Below, piece by piece: positions 9,951 to 18,483 of a stretch of 64,000 bases of DNA. Made by a program: the position numbers and the translations under genes. Within the stretch, counting starts at the first letter, position 1. The number at the start of each line of letters is the position of its first letter. Source of the stretch: Irineochytrium annulatum (Eukaryota > Chytridiomycota > Chytridiomycetes > Chytridiales > Chytridiaceae); NCBI GenBank assembly GCA_027600665.1, contig JADGJL010000003.1, positions 62,001-126,000 on the forward strand. Reading direction: 5' to 3'. The notes under the pieces are model-generated. The model was not told the origin of the DNA and did not search any database. It worked only from the letters and a program-made list of their open reading frames with translations.

Positions 9951-10972
9951 AAAAAATTAAATGTGTGATCTGGGATCTGGACCATACCATCTGGAACGGA
10001 ATTTTGCTGGAGGATGAAGAGGTCACGCTGAAAGAAAATATTGTGGAGGTCATCCGTACGCTGGATGAACGGGGAATTCTGCAATCGGTTGCCAGCCGTA
10101 ACGATCATGAACTGGCGATGGCCAAATTGGAGCAATTCGGTCTGCGTGAATATTTCATCTATCCGCAAATCAATTGGAATGCCAAATCCCGATCGGTAAA
10201 AACCATTGTGGAGTCCATCAATATTGGAATGGACACGATAGCCTTTGTCGATGATCAGCCTTTCGAACGTGAGGAAGTATTATTCACTCATCCCGACGTA
10301 CTCTGTATTGATGCGATGGCCTATCTTGACTTGACGGAAATGGAAGAGATGAAGCCACGTTTCATTACTGAGGATTCTGCCTTACGCAGAAAGATGTACA
10401 TGAATGATATTGCTCGTAATGAGAAGGAGGAGGAATTCGAAGGTACTCAGGATGAATTTCTGGCCTCTCTTGGCATGATCTTCACGATCTCTGAAGTGAA
10501 GGAAGGGGATCTGCAACGTGCGGAAGAGCTGACGGTTAGAACACATCAACTGAATGCCACAGGCTATACCTATTCTTATGAGGAGCTCGATCAATTCCGG
10601 TACTCTCCACGTCACAAACTGCTTATAGCCGGACTGGAAGACAAGTACGGTACGTACGGAAAAATAGGCCTCGCTCTACTCGAATTAAATGACGAAGTGT
10701 GGACACTGAAACTGCTACTGGTGTCCTGCCGCGTCATGTCTAGAGGAGCAGGCACATTGCTGCTGCATCATGTAATGCGTATGGCCAAGGAAGCAAATGT
10801 CCGTTTGCAGGCCGAATTTGTATCAACAGATCGCAATCGTACGATGATGATCACTTACAAATTTGCCGGATTCCGTGAGATTGAGCAGAACGGAGATTTT
10901 TATTTGTTTGAGAGCGATCTAAGCATGATTCAGGATCAGCCTGCGTATGTGTCCATGGAAGTTATCGCGTAA
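9947..10972 (+). CDS. FkbH-like HAD-family glyceryl-ACP synthase
   Basis: 341 residues. The N-terminal HAD domain carries the DLDHTIW motif near residue 10 (nucleophile Asp), and the second half has a GNAT-like fold (about 170-330), the typical FkbH architecture. FkbH/ZmaN-type enzymes take 1,3-bisphosphoglycerate, remove the phosphate and load the glyceryl unit onto the dedicated ACP. This is the committed step of the methoxymalonyl/hydroxymalonyl pathway. It is coupled to the acyl-CoA dehydrogenase by an ATGA overlap. No FkbG-like O-methyltransferase gene is seen in the window, so the extender is more likely hydroxymalonyl than methoxymalonyl unless the methyltransferase lies upstream. Confidence 0.9.
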   Translation: MKKIKCVIWDLDHTIWNGILLEDEEVTLKENIVEVIRTLDERGILQSVASRNDHELAMAKLEQFGLREYFIYPQINWNAKSRSVKTIVESINIGMDTIAFVDDQPFEREEVLFTHPDVLCIDAMAYLDLTEMEEMKPRFITEDSALRRKMYMNDIARNEKEEEFEGTQDEFLASLGMIFTISEVKEGDLQRAEELTVRTHQLNATGYTYSYEELDQFRYSPRHKLLIAGLEDKYGTYGKIGLALLELNDEVWTLKLLLVSCRVMSRGAGTLLLHHVMRMAKEANVRLQAEFVSTDRNRTMMITYKFAGFREIEQNGDFYLFESDLSMIQDQPAYVSMEVIA

Positions 10973-11003
10973 AACCCAATCTAAGAGGCGAGGTGTATAA
11001 TCA

Positions 11004-12263
11004 ATGGAAAAAATAGCATTTCTGTTTCCAGGGCAAGGTTCTCAATATGTAGGGATGATGAAAAACTTCTATGATCAGTACGAGATTGCGCGACAAACGT
11101 ATGAAGAAGCCAACCATATACTGGGCTTTGATTTGGCCAAAATGAGTTTTGAAGGCAGCCTGTTTGATCTGAACAAACCTTCCAATATGCAGCCAGCGCT
11201 GTTGACAGCGAGTGTGGTTGCCTATCGTGTCTACATGGAGGAGATCGGGATCAACCCGCAATTCTGCGCAGGCCACAGCCTGGGTGAATACGCAGCGCTA
11301 ACGTGCTCCGGTGCCATGACATTTGGAGATGCTGTGCGGATCACCAAGCGACGCGGGGAATTGACGGAGCTTATCGCAGATGAAGCAGATGGAGCTATGA
11401 CCATCATTGATGGTGCGGATGAGGAGATGATCCGCAGAGCTTGTGAGCAAGTGTCAACCGATACGGCATGGTCTGCGATTTCCTGTTACAATGCTTCGAG
11501 TCAGTACGCCATTTCCGGTCATCAGGATTCGATTGAACAAGTGGAATCCATCTTGCTGGATCAAGATGCCCAGACAACCCCATTGATGATGAGTGCGCCG
11601 TTTCATAGTCGCTTGATGGAGCCTGCCGGCGAACAGCTTGGGGTGGGACTGGCCGGTTATCGTTTCCATCCATTCAAGTGGCCTGTCGTATCCAATGTAA
11701 CCGCCACTCCGTACACCGAAGCTGGGCGAATTACGGGACTGCTCCAAAGGCAGTTGTCCCAGCCGGTAAAGTGGGCACAGACGATGCAATATCTTAAGAA
11801 GCATGGAGTTACGCTAACGATTGAACTCGGACCCAAAAATGTCCTGAGTGGACTGGTAGAATTGGATAAGCTCGGTATGAAATCTTTTGCCTACGGACAG
11901 AAGGAGGATCGCAAAGCACTGAAAGAGTTGCTGGATCAGGCCGTAGTATCCAGACCCAGACCAACGGTAGTAACCAAATGTATGGCCGCGGCTGTAGCTA
12001 CACCTAATCGAAATTGGGATCAGGAGCAATACCAGAAAGGAGTCGTTGAGCCCTATAAACAAATTCAACAGCTTCAAGAGGAGCTTGAAGCGGCGGATCA
12101 GGCACCCACTACGGAGCAGATGAAATTGTCCCTGGAATGGCTGGGGACCATTTTCGAAACCAAACAAGTAGAGCAGGAAGAGCGAGATGACTGGTTCCAC
12201 CAGATCCTGGACGAGACGGGACAGTATTATCTGTGGAGTGACCACAAAGTTCCTACGGCATAA
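11004..12263 (+). CDS. free-standing acyltransferase (trans-AT)
   Basis: 419 residues. An AT domain of normal FabD-like size (about 1-300) contains FPGQGSQYVGM, the nucleophile motif GHSLGEYAAL (Ser near residue 92) and SAPFHS. It would load extender units onto the ACPs of the PKS, which lack their own AT. Because it follows the FkbH-like gene, it may be the transferase that moves hydroxymalonyl from the dedicated ACP, as proposed for ZmaF in zwittermicin; a malonyl role is equally possible. The last ~115 residues are Gln/Glu-rich, probably helical and not part of the AT fold. They may be a docking tail. Confidence 0.9.
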   Translation: MEKIAFLFPGQGSQYVGMMKNFYDQYEIARQTYEEANHILGFDLAKMSFEGSLFDLNKPSNMQPALLTASVVAYRVYMEEIGINPQFCAGHSLGEYAALTCSGAMTFGDAVRITKRRGELTELIADEADGAMTIIDGADEEMIRRACEQVSTDTAWSAISCYNASSQYAISGHQDSIEQVESILLDQDAQTTPLMMSAPFHSRLMEPAGEQLGVGLAGYRFHPFKWPVVSNVTATPYTEAGRITGLLQRQLSQPVKWAQTMQYLKKHGVTLTIELGPKNVLSGLVELDKLGMKSFAYGQKEDRKALKELLDQAVVSRPRPTVVTKCMAAAVATPNRNWDQEQYQKGVVEPYKQIQQLQEELEAADQAPTTEQMKLSLEWLGTIFETKQVEQEERDDWFHQILDETGQYYLWSDHKVPTA

Positions 12264-12283
12264 CCAAGCACGTGTACAACAAC

Positions 12284-12322
12284 AACCGGCATGCAGGTGA
12301 GATCACACTTGTTGTGCCGGTT
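12284..12322 (+). other. inverted repeat upstream of the NRPS gene
   Basis: AACCGGCA (12284-12291) and TGCCGGTT (12315-12322) form an 8-bp GC-rich stem with a 23-nt loop, followed by only a short T stretch. It could be a weak attenuator or an RNA-processing hairpin between the AT and NRPS genes. The operon evidently continues past it. Confidence 0.4.
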
Positions 12323-12345
12323 TACTATGTATTCGGGGTGAGATC

Positions 12346-15300
12346 ATGGATATCCATCTGCTTAATGTTATGATGTCGAGTGATAAATTTAAGGAAGAAC
12401 GAGCGTATTGGCAGAAACAACTAGATGGCGATATTCATATAGGAACTCTGTTTGATAGAATTCAGCAACCTTCAATCCAGACAAGGGAACCTAACGTACA
12501 GGTTCTTTACTTATCCTTTCCAGATGAACTGTCCGCAAGATTGATCCGCATGAGTGGGGGATCAAATTTGGCGTTGTATATATTGCTTTTATCGGGATTT
12601 CAACACCTGTTGTATCGTTACTATGGACAGCCGGATATGTTGCTAGGTATGCCCTTGACTCCCGAGCAAGTCGAAGACTTTCGGAGTGCCCACTTGCTCG
12701 CAATTCGTGGAAAAGTAGATGAGACAGCATCGTTCAGACAACTGGTATTGCATACCAAGGCTGAAGTCATGTCAGCCCGAACGTACTGGCATTTTCCTTA
12801 CGATAAGATGGCAGAGAAGCTGGGGCGGCTTCCCGAAGAGTGCGCGTTGAAGACGGTTTTGTATATGAAGGGAATTAATGAGGAGCCTATTCTGGATGAA
12901 AGAACCCAGTGTTCACTCGGGTTTGACCGGGTAGATCAACGACTTTACATGACCCTCCGTTATGGTGCAATCCCCCTTGAACCCAGTCAACCTGATCGTT
13001 TGTGTTCTCACTACATACGATTGCTGGAACAGACAACAGCCCTACCAGACCAACCTCTATCCATGAGTCAGATCCTTTCTTTGGAAGAGGAGAACGAAAT
13101 CATGGAACGGTGGAACAGGAGTCCACGTTTATCCTTGCCGAAGACACATTCTGTCTGTGCTCAATTTCTTGAACAAGTGAAGAAAGCACCCGAACAGACT
13201 GCGGTTATAGAGGGGGAACGCCAGATTTCGTATCATTCTCTGGAGGAGCAATCCAATCAGCTTGCCCGTCTCCTGATTGCTTCCGGGGTAACTGCGGAAA
13301 GTTCAGTACCCGTTATGATGGCAGGTTCCATAGAGTTAATCATTACGATCCTGGCGGTGTTCAAAGCGGGAGGAACCTATATCCCTCTTCATCCTGAATA
13401 TCCCCTTGAGCGTGTCCGCCATATTTTAATGGCATCGAATGCCCGTATTTTACTTACGGGATTGTTGGAAAGGTATGTACATCAGGCTCTGGAGGAGATG
13501 ACATTGGCCATGTCTTCGGGCTTAGGCATAGCAATGATGAAGTTGGATGACGCCCCATGGAGAGCAGAAGATGGAAGTGGTTTAAGGATCGTACCCAATA
13601 TGAATGGACTGGCCTACATTCTGTATACATCCGGATCCACGGGTGAGCCCAAAGGGGTCGGAGTAGAGCAACGAAATCTGAGTGGATACGTGAACGCTTT
13701 TCAGGCCGAGTTTCAACTCAATGCAACAGACAGAGTGCTTCAACAAGCGGCAAGTACCTTTGATACTTATATGGAAGAAGTGTTCCCAGCATTAACTGCC
13801 GGGGCAACACTAGTTGTGGTTCAACGGGAACAACTGCTGGATATCCACGGACTGGTGCAGTTGCTGGACAGACACAAGGTCACCCTAGTCAGCACTACAC
13901 CTCATATCCTGAGGGAACTTAACCGGATGCCCAATCTTGCGAGTGTTCGCACCATTATCAGTGGTGGGGATATATTGAAGATGGCGGATATTGGACATCT
14001 GCTCACCTATACGAATGTATACAATACGTACGGCCCCACCGAGACGACGGTATGTGCACTCTACGAGAAGCTGTCATCAGAGACTGTTGATCCGATTCCA
14101 GTGGGGCGCCCTATTCAAGGTTACTTTGTACACATTGGAGATCGTCATGGACGAATGTTGCCCGTAGGCGTACCCGGAGAAATATGTATTTCAGGCAACG
14201 GGGTGTCTCGAGGATATATAGGATTGCAGGAATTGACGGACCAAAAGTTTATCGAGTCACCTTTCGTTGAAGGAGAGCGGATGTTTCGCACAGGGGATAT
14301 AGGCATGTGGACAGCGGAAGGCCGCGTGTTGTTTCTGGGAAGAATGGACAAGCAGGTTAAGGTCAGGGGCCATCGGATTGAATTGGCAGAAGTAGAGCGA
14401 CATCTGAACCGTTACGGTCCAATTGGTGAATGTGTTGTACTGACAACCGGAGTAGAAGGTGAGAAGGTGCTCACCGCTTATATCGTGGCCGATACGGAGC
14501 TGTATGTCATGGATATTCGCCAATATCTGATATCTTTGTTGCCCGAGTATATGCTGCCTTCAAAATATATTCAAATATCACATATGCCTCGGACGATTCA
14601 CGGGAAGATCGACACACAAGAGTTATTGAACCAGAAGCAGTCTTTACATTTTGGAATGAATTATGCACCACCTGAAACTGAGCTGCAACATCAATTGGTA
14701 AATGTCTGGTGTACATTACTGGAAATGGACCAGATTGGTATTGACGACGACTTCTTTCAGCTTGGCGGGCATTCCCTGCTTGTAATCCGAATGGAGGTTG
14801 AACTGGAGAATCTCGGTATTCGGGTCCTGCCTTCCATTTTGTACGACAATCCTACGATAAGGATGCTTGCAACGGTTCTGGAAGAGAATCCAGAGCTTGG
14901 AGATTCATATGCAAGTGAAAATCACGGGCAGGTATCTGGCATTGTAAAGGTAAACAAGACGTCATCCTCAATGGATATGGAGCATTCCAGGTTAGCGCGC
15001 TCTGATGGATATCATCCATTTAACGATGTCTTTTTTAAATTATGTTTCTATAACTCTTTATTTCCCATTGTATTGCAACAGAAAAAAAGCATATTACCGT
15101 TTTTCATCCATCATGTGGACGAGTATCTATGGTCTGAGAAGAAACAGTTTCTTGTGAATGGTTTCGTCTCTTGCCGCAAGGATACAGACATTCTGGACGA
15201 TCTGGGCGTTGGCTATGAAATGGTGAAAATCAGCGAAGACATTATACAGGATGTCAGTCGAGCGGTTCTGGATGCCAGACCGGTTATTGTATGGGTTGAC

Positions 15301-16002
15301 GTCTATTACACATCCATACGCAATGATACGTATCTCAAAAAGCATATTCCACATACCTGGCTTGTATACGGTGCTGATCCGATTAACCAGACATTTACCG
15401 TGATGGAGCATAAGCATCATGACAACTTGTCTTATGAAGAACGAACGGTTAGTTATCAGGATCTGTCGGATAGCTATCATGGCTATATCGAGCATTTTAA
15501 TATGGAAAACCACACCTTCTATACGTTCTGCAATAAGCATTATCCGGTGATACATCAAAGAGATGCCAGTGCGAAACAGTTGGAGGATTACTGGAAGATC
15601 TATGTGGATCATATTGAAGAGCAAAAGGAACGGGTGGAGAAGAGTCTGGCAAGACTGAGGGAGAGTGTGCCGCAGTTTGAGGCCGTTGTTCAGGATCAAC
15701 ATGTGGTGTCTTCCATAGCGGAGGATTGGGTCATTTCGCTTCATAAATTGATCAGTGCCAAAAAGGCCGAGGTGTATCGTTGTGCCAATCTAACCGGCGC
15801 GGATTCCAGACTGACACATATTCGTGAGCGTATTGTCATGGGGTGGAGTGACATTCGAGCAGTTCTGGCCAAGTATGTGCTTACTTCTTCATATAAGCCA
15901 ACATCGTTTCATAAACTCCCTGAGATATACAGAAATATAAGTGTGCTTGAACGGGAGTATTACGATGAGTTGGTTAAATCTCACATGATGGGGAGGATCT
16001 GA
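12346..16002 (+). CDS. NRPS: half C domain, adenylation, PCP and BtrH-like C-terminal domain
   Basis: 1218 residues. Residues 1-250 match only the C-terminal lobe of a condensation domain; the HHxxxDG motif is absent, so this part should be inactive or structural. An A domain follows (about 265-765; YTSGSTGEPKG, YGPTE, GRMDKQVKVRGHRIE). Next is a PCP (775-845; Ser810 in GGHS). Residues about 888-1218 resemble BtrH_N proteins, which move an acyl chain from a carrier protein onto an amine: Cys900 in KLCFYN, VIVWVDVYY, and His1003 in PHTWLVYG. By eye the A-domain pocket reads D-T-E-S-I-G-T-V-C-K, close to the lysine code I recall for bacitracin synthetase. The upstream PKS supplies the complete C domain. 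No TE follows, so the BtrH-like domain is a candidate release enzyme (inference). Confidence 0.88.
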   Translation: MDIHLLNVMMSSDKFKEERAYWQKQLDGDIHIGTLFDRIQQPSIQTREPNVQVLYLSFPDELSARLIRMSGGSNLALYILLLSGFQHLLYRYYGQPDMLLGMPLTPEQVEDFRSAHLLAIRGKVDETASFRQLVLHTKAEVMSARTYWHFPYDKMAEKLGRLPEECALKTVLYMKGINEEPILDERTQCSLGFDRVDQRLYMTLRYGAIPLEPSQPDRLCSHYIRLLEQTTALPDQPLSMSQILSLEEENEIMERWNRSPRLSLPKTHSVCAQFLEQVKKAPEQTAVIEGERQISYHSLEEQSNQLARLLIASGVTAESSVPVMMAGSIELIITILAVFKAGGTYIPLHPEYPLERVRHILMASNARILLTGLLERYVHQALEEMTLAMSSGLGIAMMKLDDAPWRAEDGSGLRIVPNMNGLAYILYTSGSTGEPKGVGVEQRNLSGYVNAFQAEFQLNATDRVLQQAASTFDTYMEEVFPALTAGATLVVVQREQLLDIHGLVQLLDRHKVTLVSTTPHILRELNRMPNLASVRTIISGGDILKMADIGHLLTYTNVYNTYGPTETTVCALYEKLSSETVDPIPVGRPIQGYFVHIGDRHGRMLPVGVPGEICISGNGVSRGYIGLQELTDQKFIESPFVEGERMFRTGDIGMWTAEGRVLFLGRMDKQVKVRGHRIELAEVERHLNRYGPIGECVVLTTGVEGEKVLTAYIVADTELYVMDIRQYLISLLPEYMLPSKYIQISHMPRTIHGKIDTQELLNQKQSLHFGMNYAPPETELQHQLVNVWCTLLEMDQIGIDDDFFQLGGHSLLVIRMEVELENLGIRVLPSILYDNPTIRMLATVLEENPELGDSYASENHGQVSGIVKVNKTSSSMDMEHSRLARSDGYHPFNDVFFKLCFYNSLFPIVLQQKKSILPFFIHHVDEYLWSEKKQFLVNGFVSCRKDTDILDDLGVGYEMVKISEDIIQDVSRAVLDARPVIVWVDVYYTSIRNDTYLKKHIPHTWLVYGADPINQTFTVMEHKHHDNLSYEERTVSYQDLSDSYHGYIEHFNMENHTFYTFCNKHYPVIHQRDASAKQLEDYWKIYVDHIEEQKERVEKSLARLRESVPQFEAVVQDQHVVSSIAEDWVISLHKLISAKKAEVYRCANLTGADSRLTHIRERIVMGWSDIRAVLAKYVLTSSYKPTSFHKLPEIYRNISVLEREYYDELVKSHMMGRI

Positions 16003-16272
16003 ATGAGTGAAATCATGACATTGGAGACTCAAATAATACAGGTCATCGACAAGGTTATGGAGTATGGAACGGATATTCAGATGCATCAAGCCTGGGGGGA
16101 ACTTGGTACGAATTCACTCGATTACATTAAAATTGTGGTGGAGATGGAGAAAGCATTCAACATTGAAATAGACGATGACCGATTGGCATATGTGCAAACG
16201 GATACGATTGGCGATTTCAGGGATTACCTGGTCAGCCTCATTGAAGGAGATTCGGAACATGAGCCGGACTAA
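16003..16272 (+). CDS. free-standing acyl/peptidyl carrier protein
   Basis: 89 residues. The segment LGTNSLDYI carries the candidate phosphopantetheine Ser, followed by the typical MEKAFNIEI helix. The ATG directly abuts the TGA of the NRPS gene, so translation is coupled. It is distinct from the extender ACP at 8470. A carrier protein beside BtrH-like domains recalls the BtrI/BtrH pair of butirosin synthesis, suggesting it presents an acyl chain to one of them; that is inference. The partner and cargo cannot be read from sequence. Confidence 0.85.
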   Translation: MSEIMTLETQIIQVIDKVMEYGTDIQMHQAWGELGTNSLDYIKIVVEMEKAFNIEIDDDRLAYVQTDTIGDFRDYLVSLIEGDSEHEPD

Positions 16273-16726
16273 ACGAATAGGACAGATCTGGTTCAGGCTT
16301 TCTATTCAATTACCCGTGGCTGCACTTGTCATTATTGGTTTAACTGTGACCGCATTAGTGACGTTAGCCATGCAATTCCATACGACCTCCTACCTGCGCA
16401 GTGAAACGGCAACTGCAGTGTCTGAATCTCAGCAAGGGGAGGATGTCAAAGTACACATTATAGCTGAATTTACAGAACAGCCTATTAAGGGGTTTCAGAA
16501 GGGCGACGCCTTGATCTGGTATACAGAGGAACAAGGTAAACGTTACGCTGCCCAGATCCTTGAGGTTAACCAAGATCCCGCATCAGCGACCACTCGCATT
16601 ACAGCTGAAGGTGTATGGAATGAGGAGCTGGCGGAGCGGATGGAGTTATCCCATACAACAGAGTTCCCGATTGTTACCGAGGTACAATCCCAGAGCCAGA
16701 CCGTACTTGAGAGCTGGATATCCTAG
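16259..16726 (+). CDS. short HlyD-like membrane-anchored protein
   Basis: 155 residues. One hydrophobic helix (about 15-40) is followed by an extracytoplasmic beta-rich segment containing FQKGDALIWY, like the biotinyl/lipoyl-type barrel of membrane fusion proteins. The start at ATG 16259 is within the carrier gene (14-nt overlap); a longer in-frame start at 16175 lies deep inside that gene and is unlikely. At about one third of the usual HlyD length, it lacks the long coiled-coil hairpin. Its position directly before two ABC exporter genes suggests an accessory export subunit. The family assignment is weak. Confidence 0.6.
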   Translation: MSRTKRIGQIWFRLSIQLPVAALVIIGLTVTALVTLAMQFHTTSYLRSETATAVSESQQGEDVKVHIIAEFTEQPIKGFQKGDALIWYTEEQGKRYAAQILEVNQDPASATTRITAEGVWNEELAERMELSHTTEFPIVTEVQSQSQTVLESWIS

Positions 16727-16737
16727 AGGAGGATGGC

Positions 16738-18483
16738 ATGGAGAATATTTCACTGAGCAAACGAATCCGTACATTCGCCAAACCCTACCGAATCAGCTTG
16801 GTTACCATGTTGTTCTGCGAGCTAATCATGGTGGTGGTGGATCTGATTGGACCGCTTATTTTTGCCATCTTGATCGACGAAGTATTCTATCACCGTAATC
16901 TTCATTTCTTCGGCTATGTTATTTTGACTTATATTGCTTTGTATGTAGGTGTAAGGGCTCTAAGTTGGATCATTAAATCCATCTGGATTTATCTGAATGT
17001 TAAATTTCTGTTTGATATTCGAAAAAGTTTATTTGATCGCATTCTTCATTTTAAAGCATCTTATTTTCAAAAAGCCCAGACCGGTGATCTGGTCACACGT
17101 CTAACAAGAGATACGGATTCTGTCATGCAGTTAATAGAGTTGATTATTTTTCAGATGGCTGCTCCGTTCACGAAATTGCTGGTTTCATTTGTTTTTTTAT
17201 TTTATCTCAATCCGTATATAGCCTTGGCCATGATGGTGCTGGTTCCGGTTTCGGTCTGGGTATCCCAGTATTTTAATCGTAAGATGACCAAGCAGCAGAC
17301 CATTTTGCGTGGGAAATATGGTCAATTTGTCAGCTGGATGCTGGAGATGCTGCAAGGCATGAGGGATATTCGTTTGTTGGGTAGTGGCAGACGGGTCACC
17401 ACACTGTTCACGGGACAGAGCGCAGACGTTATTCGTCTGGATAATCAGACAGAAGTCATGAAATGGATGTCGACCCGCTCTAATGCATTTATTTTTTTGT
17501 TGTCGGATCTATGTATCTACGCGATTGCTGGTGTGCTTATTGTTCAAGGCCAGCTTACGGCAGGAGCCTTTGTTGCCATTATGTCGTATCTGACCAAGAA
17601 TAATCAATCGATGATGATGATATACGAGGCAGTTGTGAATCTGCCCAAGCTGACGGTCCAGTCCCGCAAAGTCTTTGATCTACTGGATGAAGAGACGGAA
17701 AGAAGCGGTGGTCAATCGGAAGTTGATATGGAGGATGGGGAAACGTCACTCGAGCAAGTGAGGTTTCGGTATGAGGAGCAGGGTCCCTATGTGCTTGACG
17801 GTCTCACCTTGGAAATTGGTGCTCATGAATCTGTTGCGCTTGTAGGAAAGAGCGGGTCTGGCAAAACAACGATTGTGAACATGCTGCTCGGTTTCTATGC
17901 CCCGGAGGAGGGACAGATTCGAATTGGCGGAAGGCATATCGATGAATATTCTCTCTCTCGACTGCGCAAGAGAGTAGGCATTGTGCAGCAGGAAGCCATT
18001 CTGTTCCATGAAACCATCCGTTACAATCTGATGCTTGGTAGCGCCCATGCGAACGATGATCAATTGCTGGAGGCATGTGATCAGGCCTATATTGGGGACT
18101 TTATTCGTTCTCTTCCTCAGGGTCTGGACACCGTCATTGGGGCAGGGGGAATGGAGTTCTCCGGTGGACAAAAGCAACGTCTGTCTATTGCCCGCATTTT
18201 TCTGAAGCAACCCAAATTGATTATATTCGACGAAGCCACTTCCGCTTTGGACTATGAAGCTGAACAAGCAGTCCAGCATTCCTGGCAGCAATTAAGCAAG
18301 GATCGGGCTTCGATTGTCATCGCCCATCGCTTATCCTCCATCCTGAATGCTGATCGGGTTGCCGTTGTACATCAGGGACGCATTGTGGCTACAGGCACAC
18401 ATGGATATCTGCTGGAGAATAGTGAGCACTACCGTGAGTTATTTGCAGAAGACTTCATCCGGAAGGAGGGACTGATGTCGTGA
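16738..18483 (+). CDS. ABC exporter half-transporter (TMD-NBD)
   Basis: 581 residues: six-helix transmembrane domain (about 15-310), then an ATPase domain with Walker A GKSGSGKT, Q-loop, signature FSGGQKQR, Walker B LIIFDEATSALD and H-loop IAHRLS. All catalytic elements appear intact. It probably exports the polyketide/peptide product, giving self-protection, and may pair with the equally sized protein at 18480, with which it overlaps by 4 nt. No peptidase domain is fused, so leader-peptide cleavage is not expected. Confidence 0.93.
   Translation: MENISLSKRIRTFAKPYRISLVTMLFCELIMVVVDLIGPLIFAILIDEVFYHRNLHFFGYVILTYIALYVGVRALSWIIKSIWIYLNVKFLFDIRKSLFDRILHFKASYFQKAQTGDLVTRLTRDTDSVMQLIELIIFQMAAPFTKLLVSFVFLFYLNPYIALAMMVLVPVSVWVSQYFNRKMTKQQTILRGKYGQFVSWMLEMLQGMRDIRLLGSGRRVTTLFTGQSADVIRLDNQTEVMKWMSTRSNAFIFLLSDLCIYAIAGVLIVQGQLTAGAFVAIMSYLTKNNQSMMMIYEAVVNLPKLTVQSRKVFDLLDEETERSGGQSEVDMEDGETSLEQVRFRYEEQGPYVLDGLTLEIGAHESVALVGKSGSGKTTIVNMLLGFYAPEEGQIRIGGRHIDEYSLSRLRKRVGIVQQEAILFHETIRYNLMLGSAHANDDQLLEACDQAYIGDFIRSLPQGLDTVIGAGGMEFSGGQKQRLSIARIFLKQPKLIIFDEATSALDYEAEQAVQHSWQQLSKDRASIVIAHRLSSILNADRVAVVHQGRIVATGTHGYLLENSEHYRELFAEDFIRKEGLMS

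Noticed and set aside
12284..12322. Inverted repeat before the NRPS gene as the end of the first operon
   Set aside because: The T tract is too short, and the gene order and spacing indicate continued transcription.
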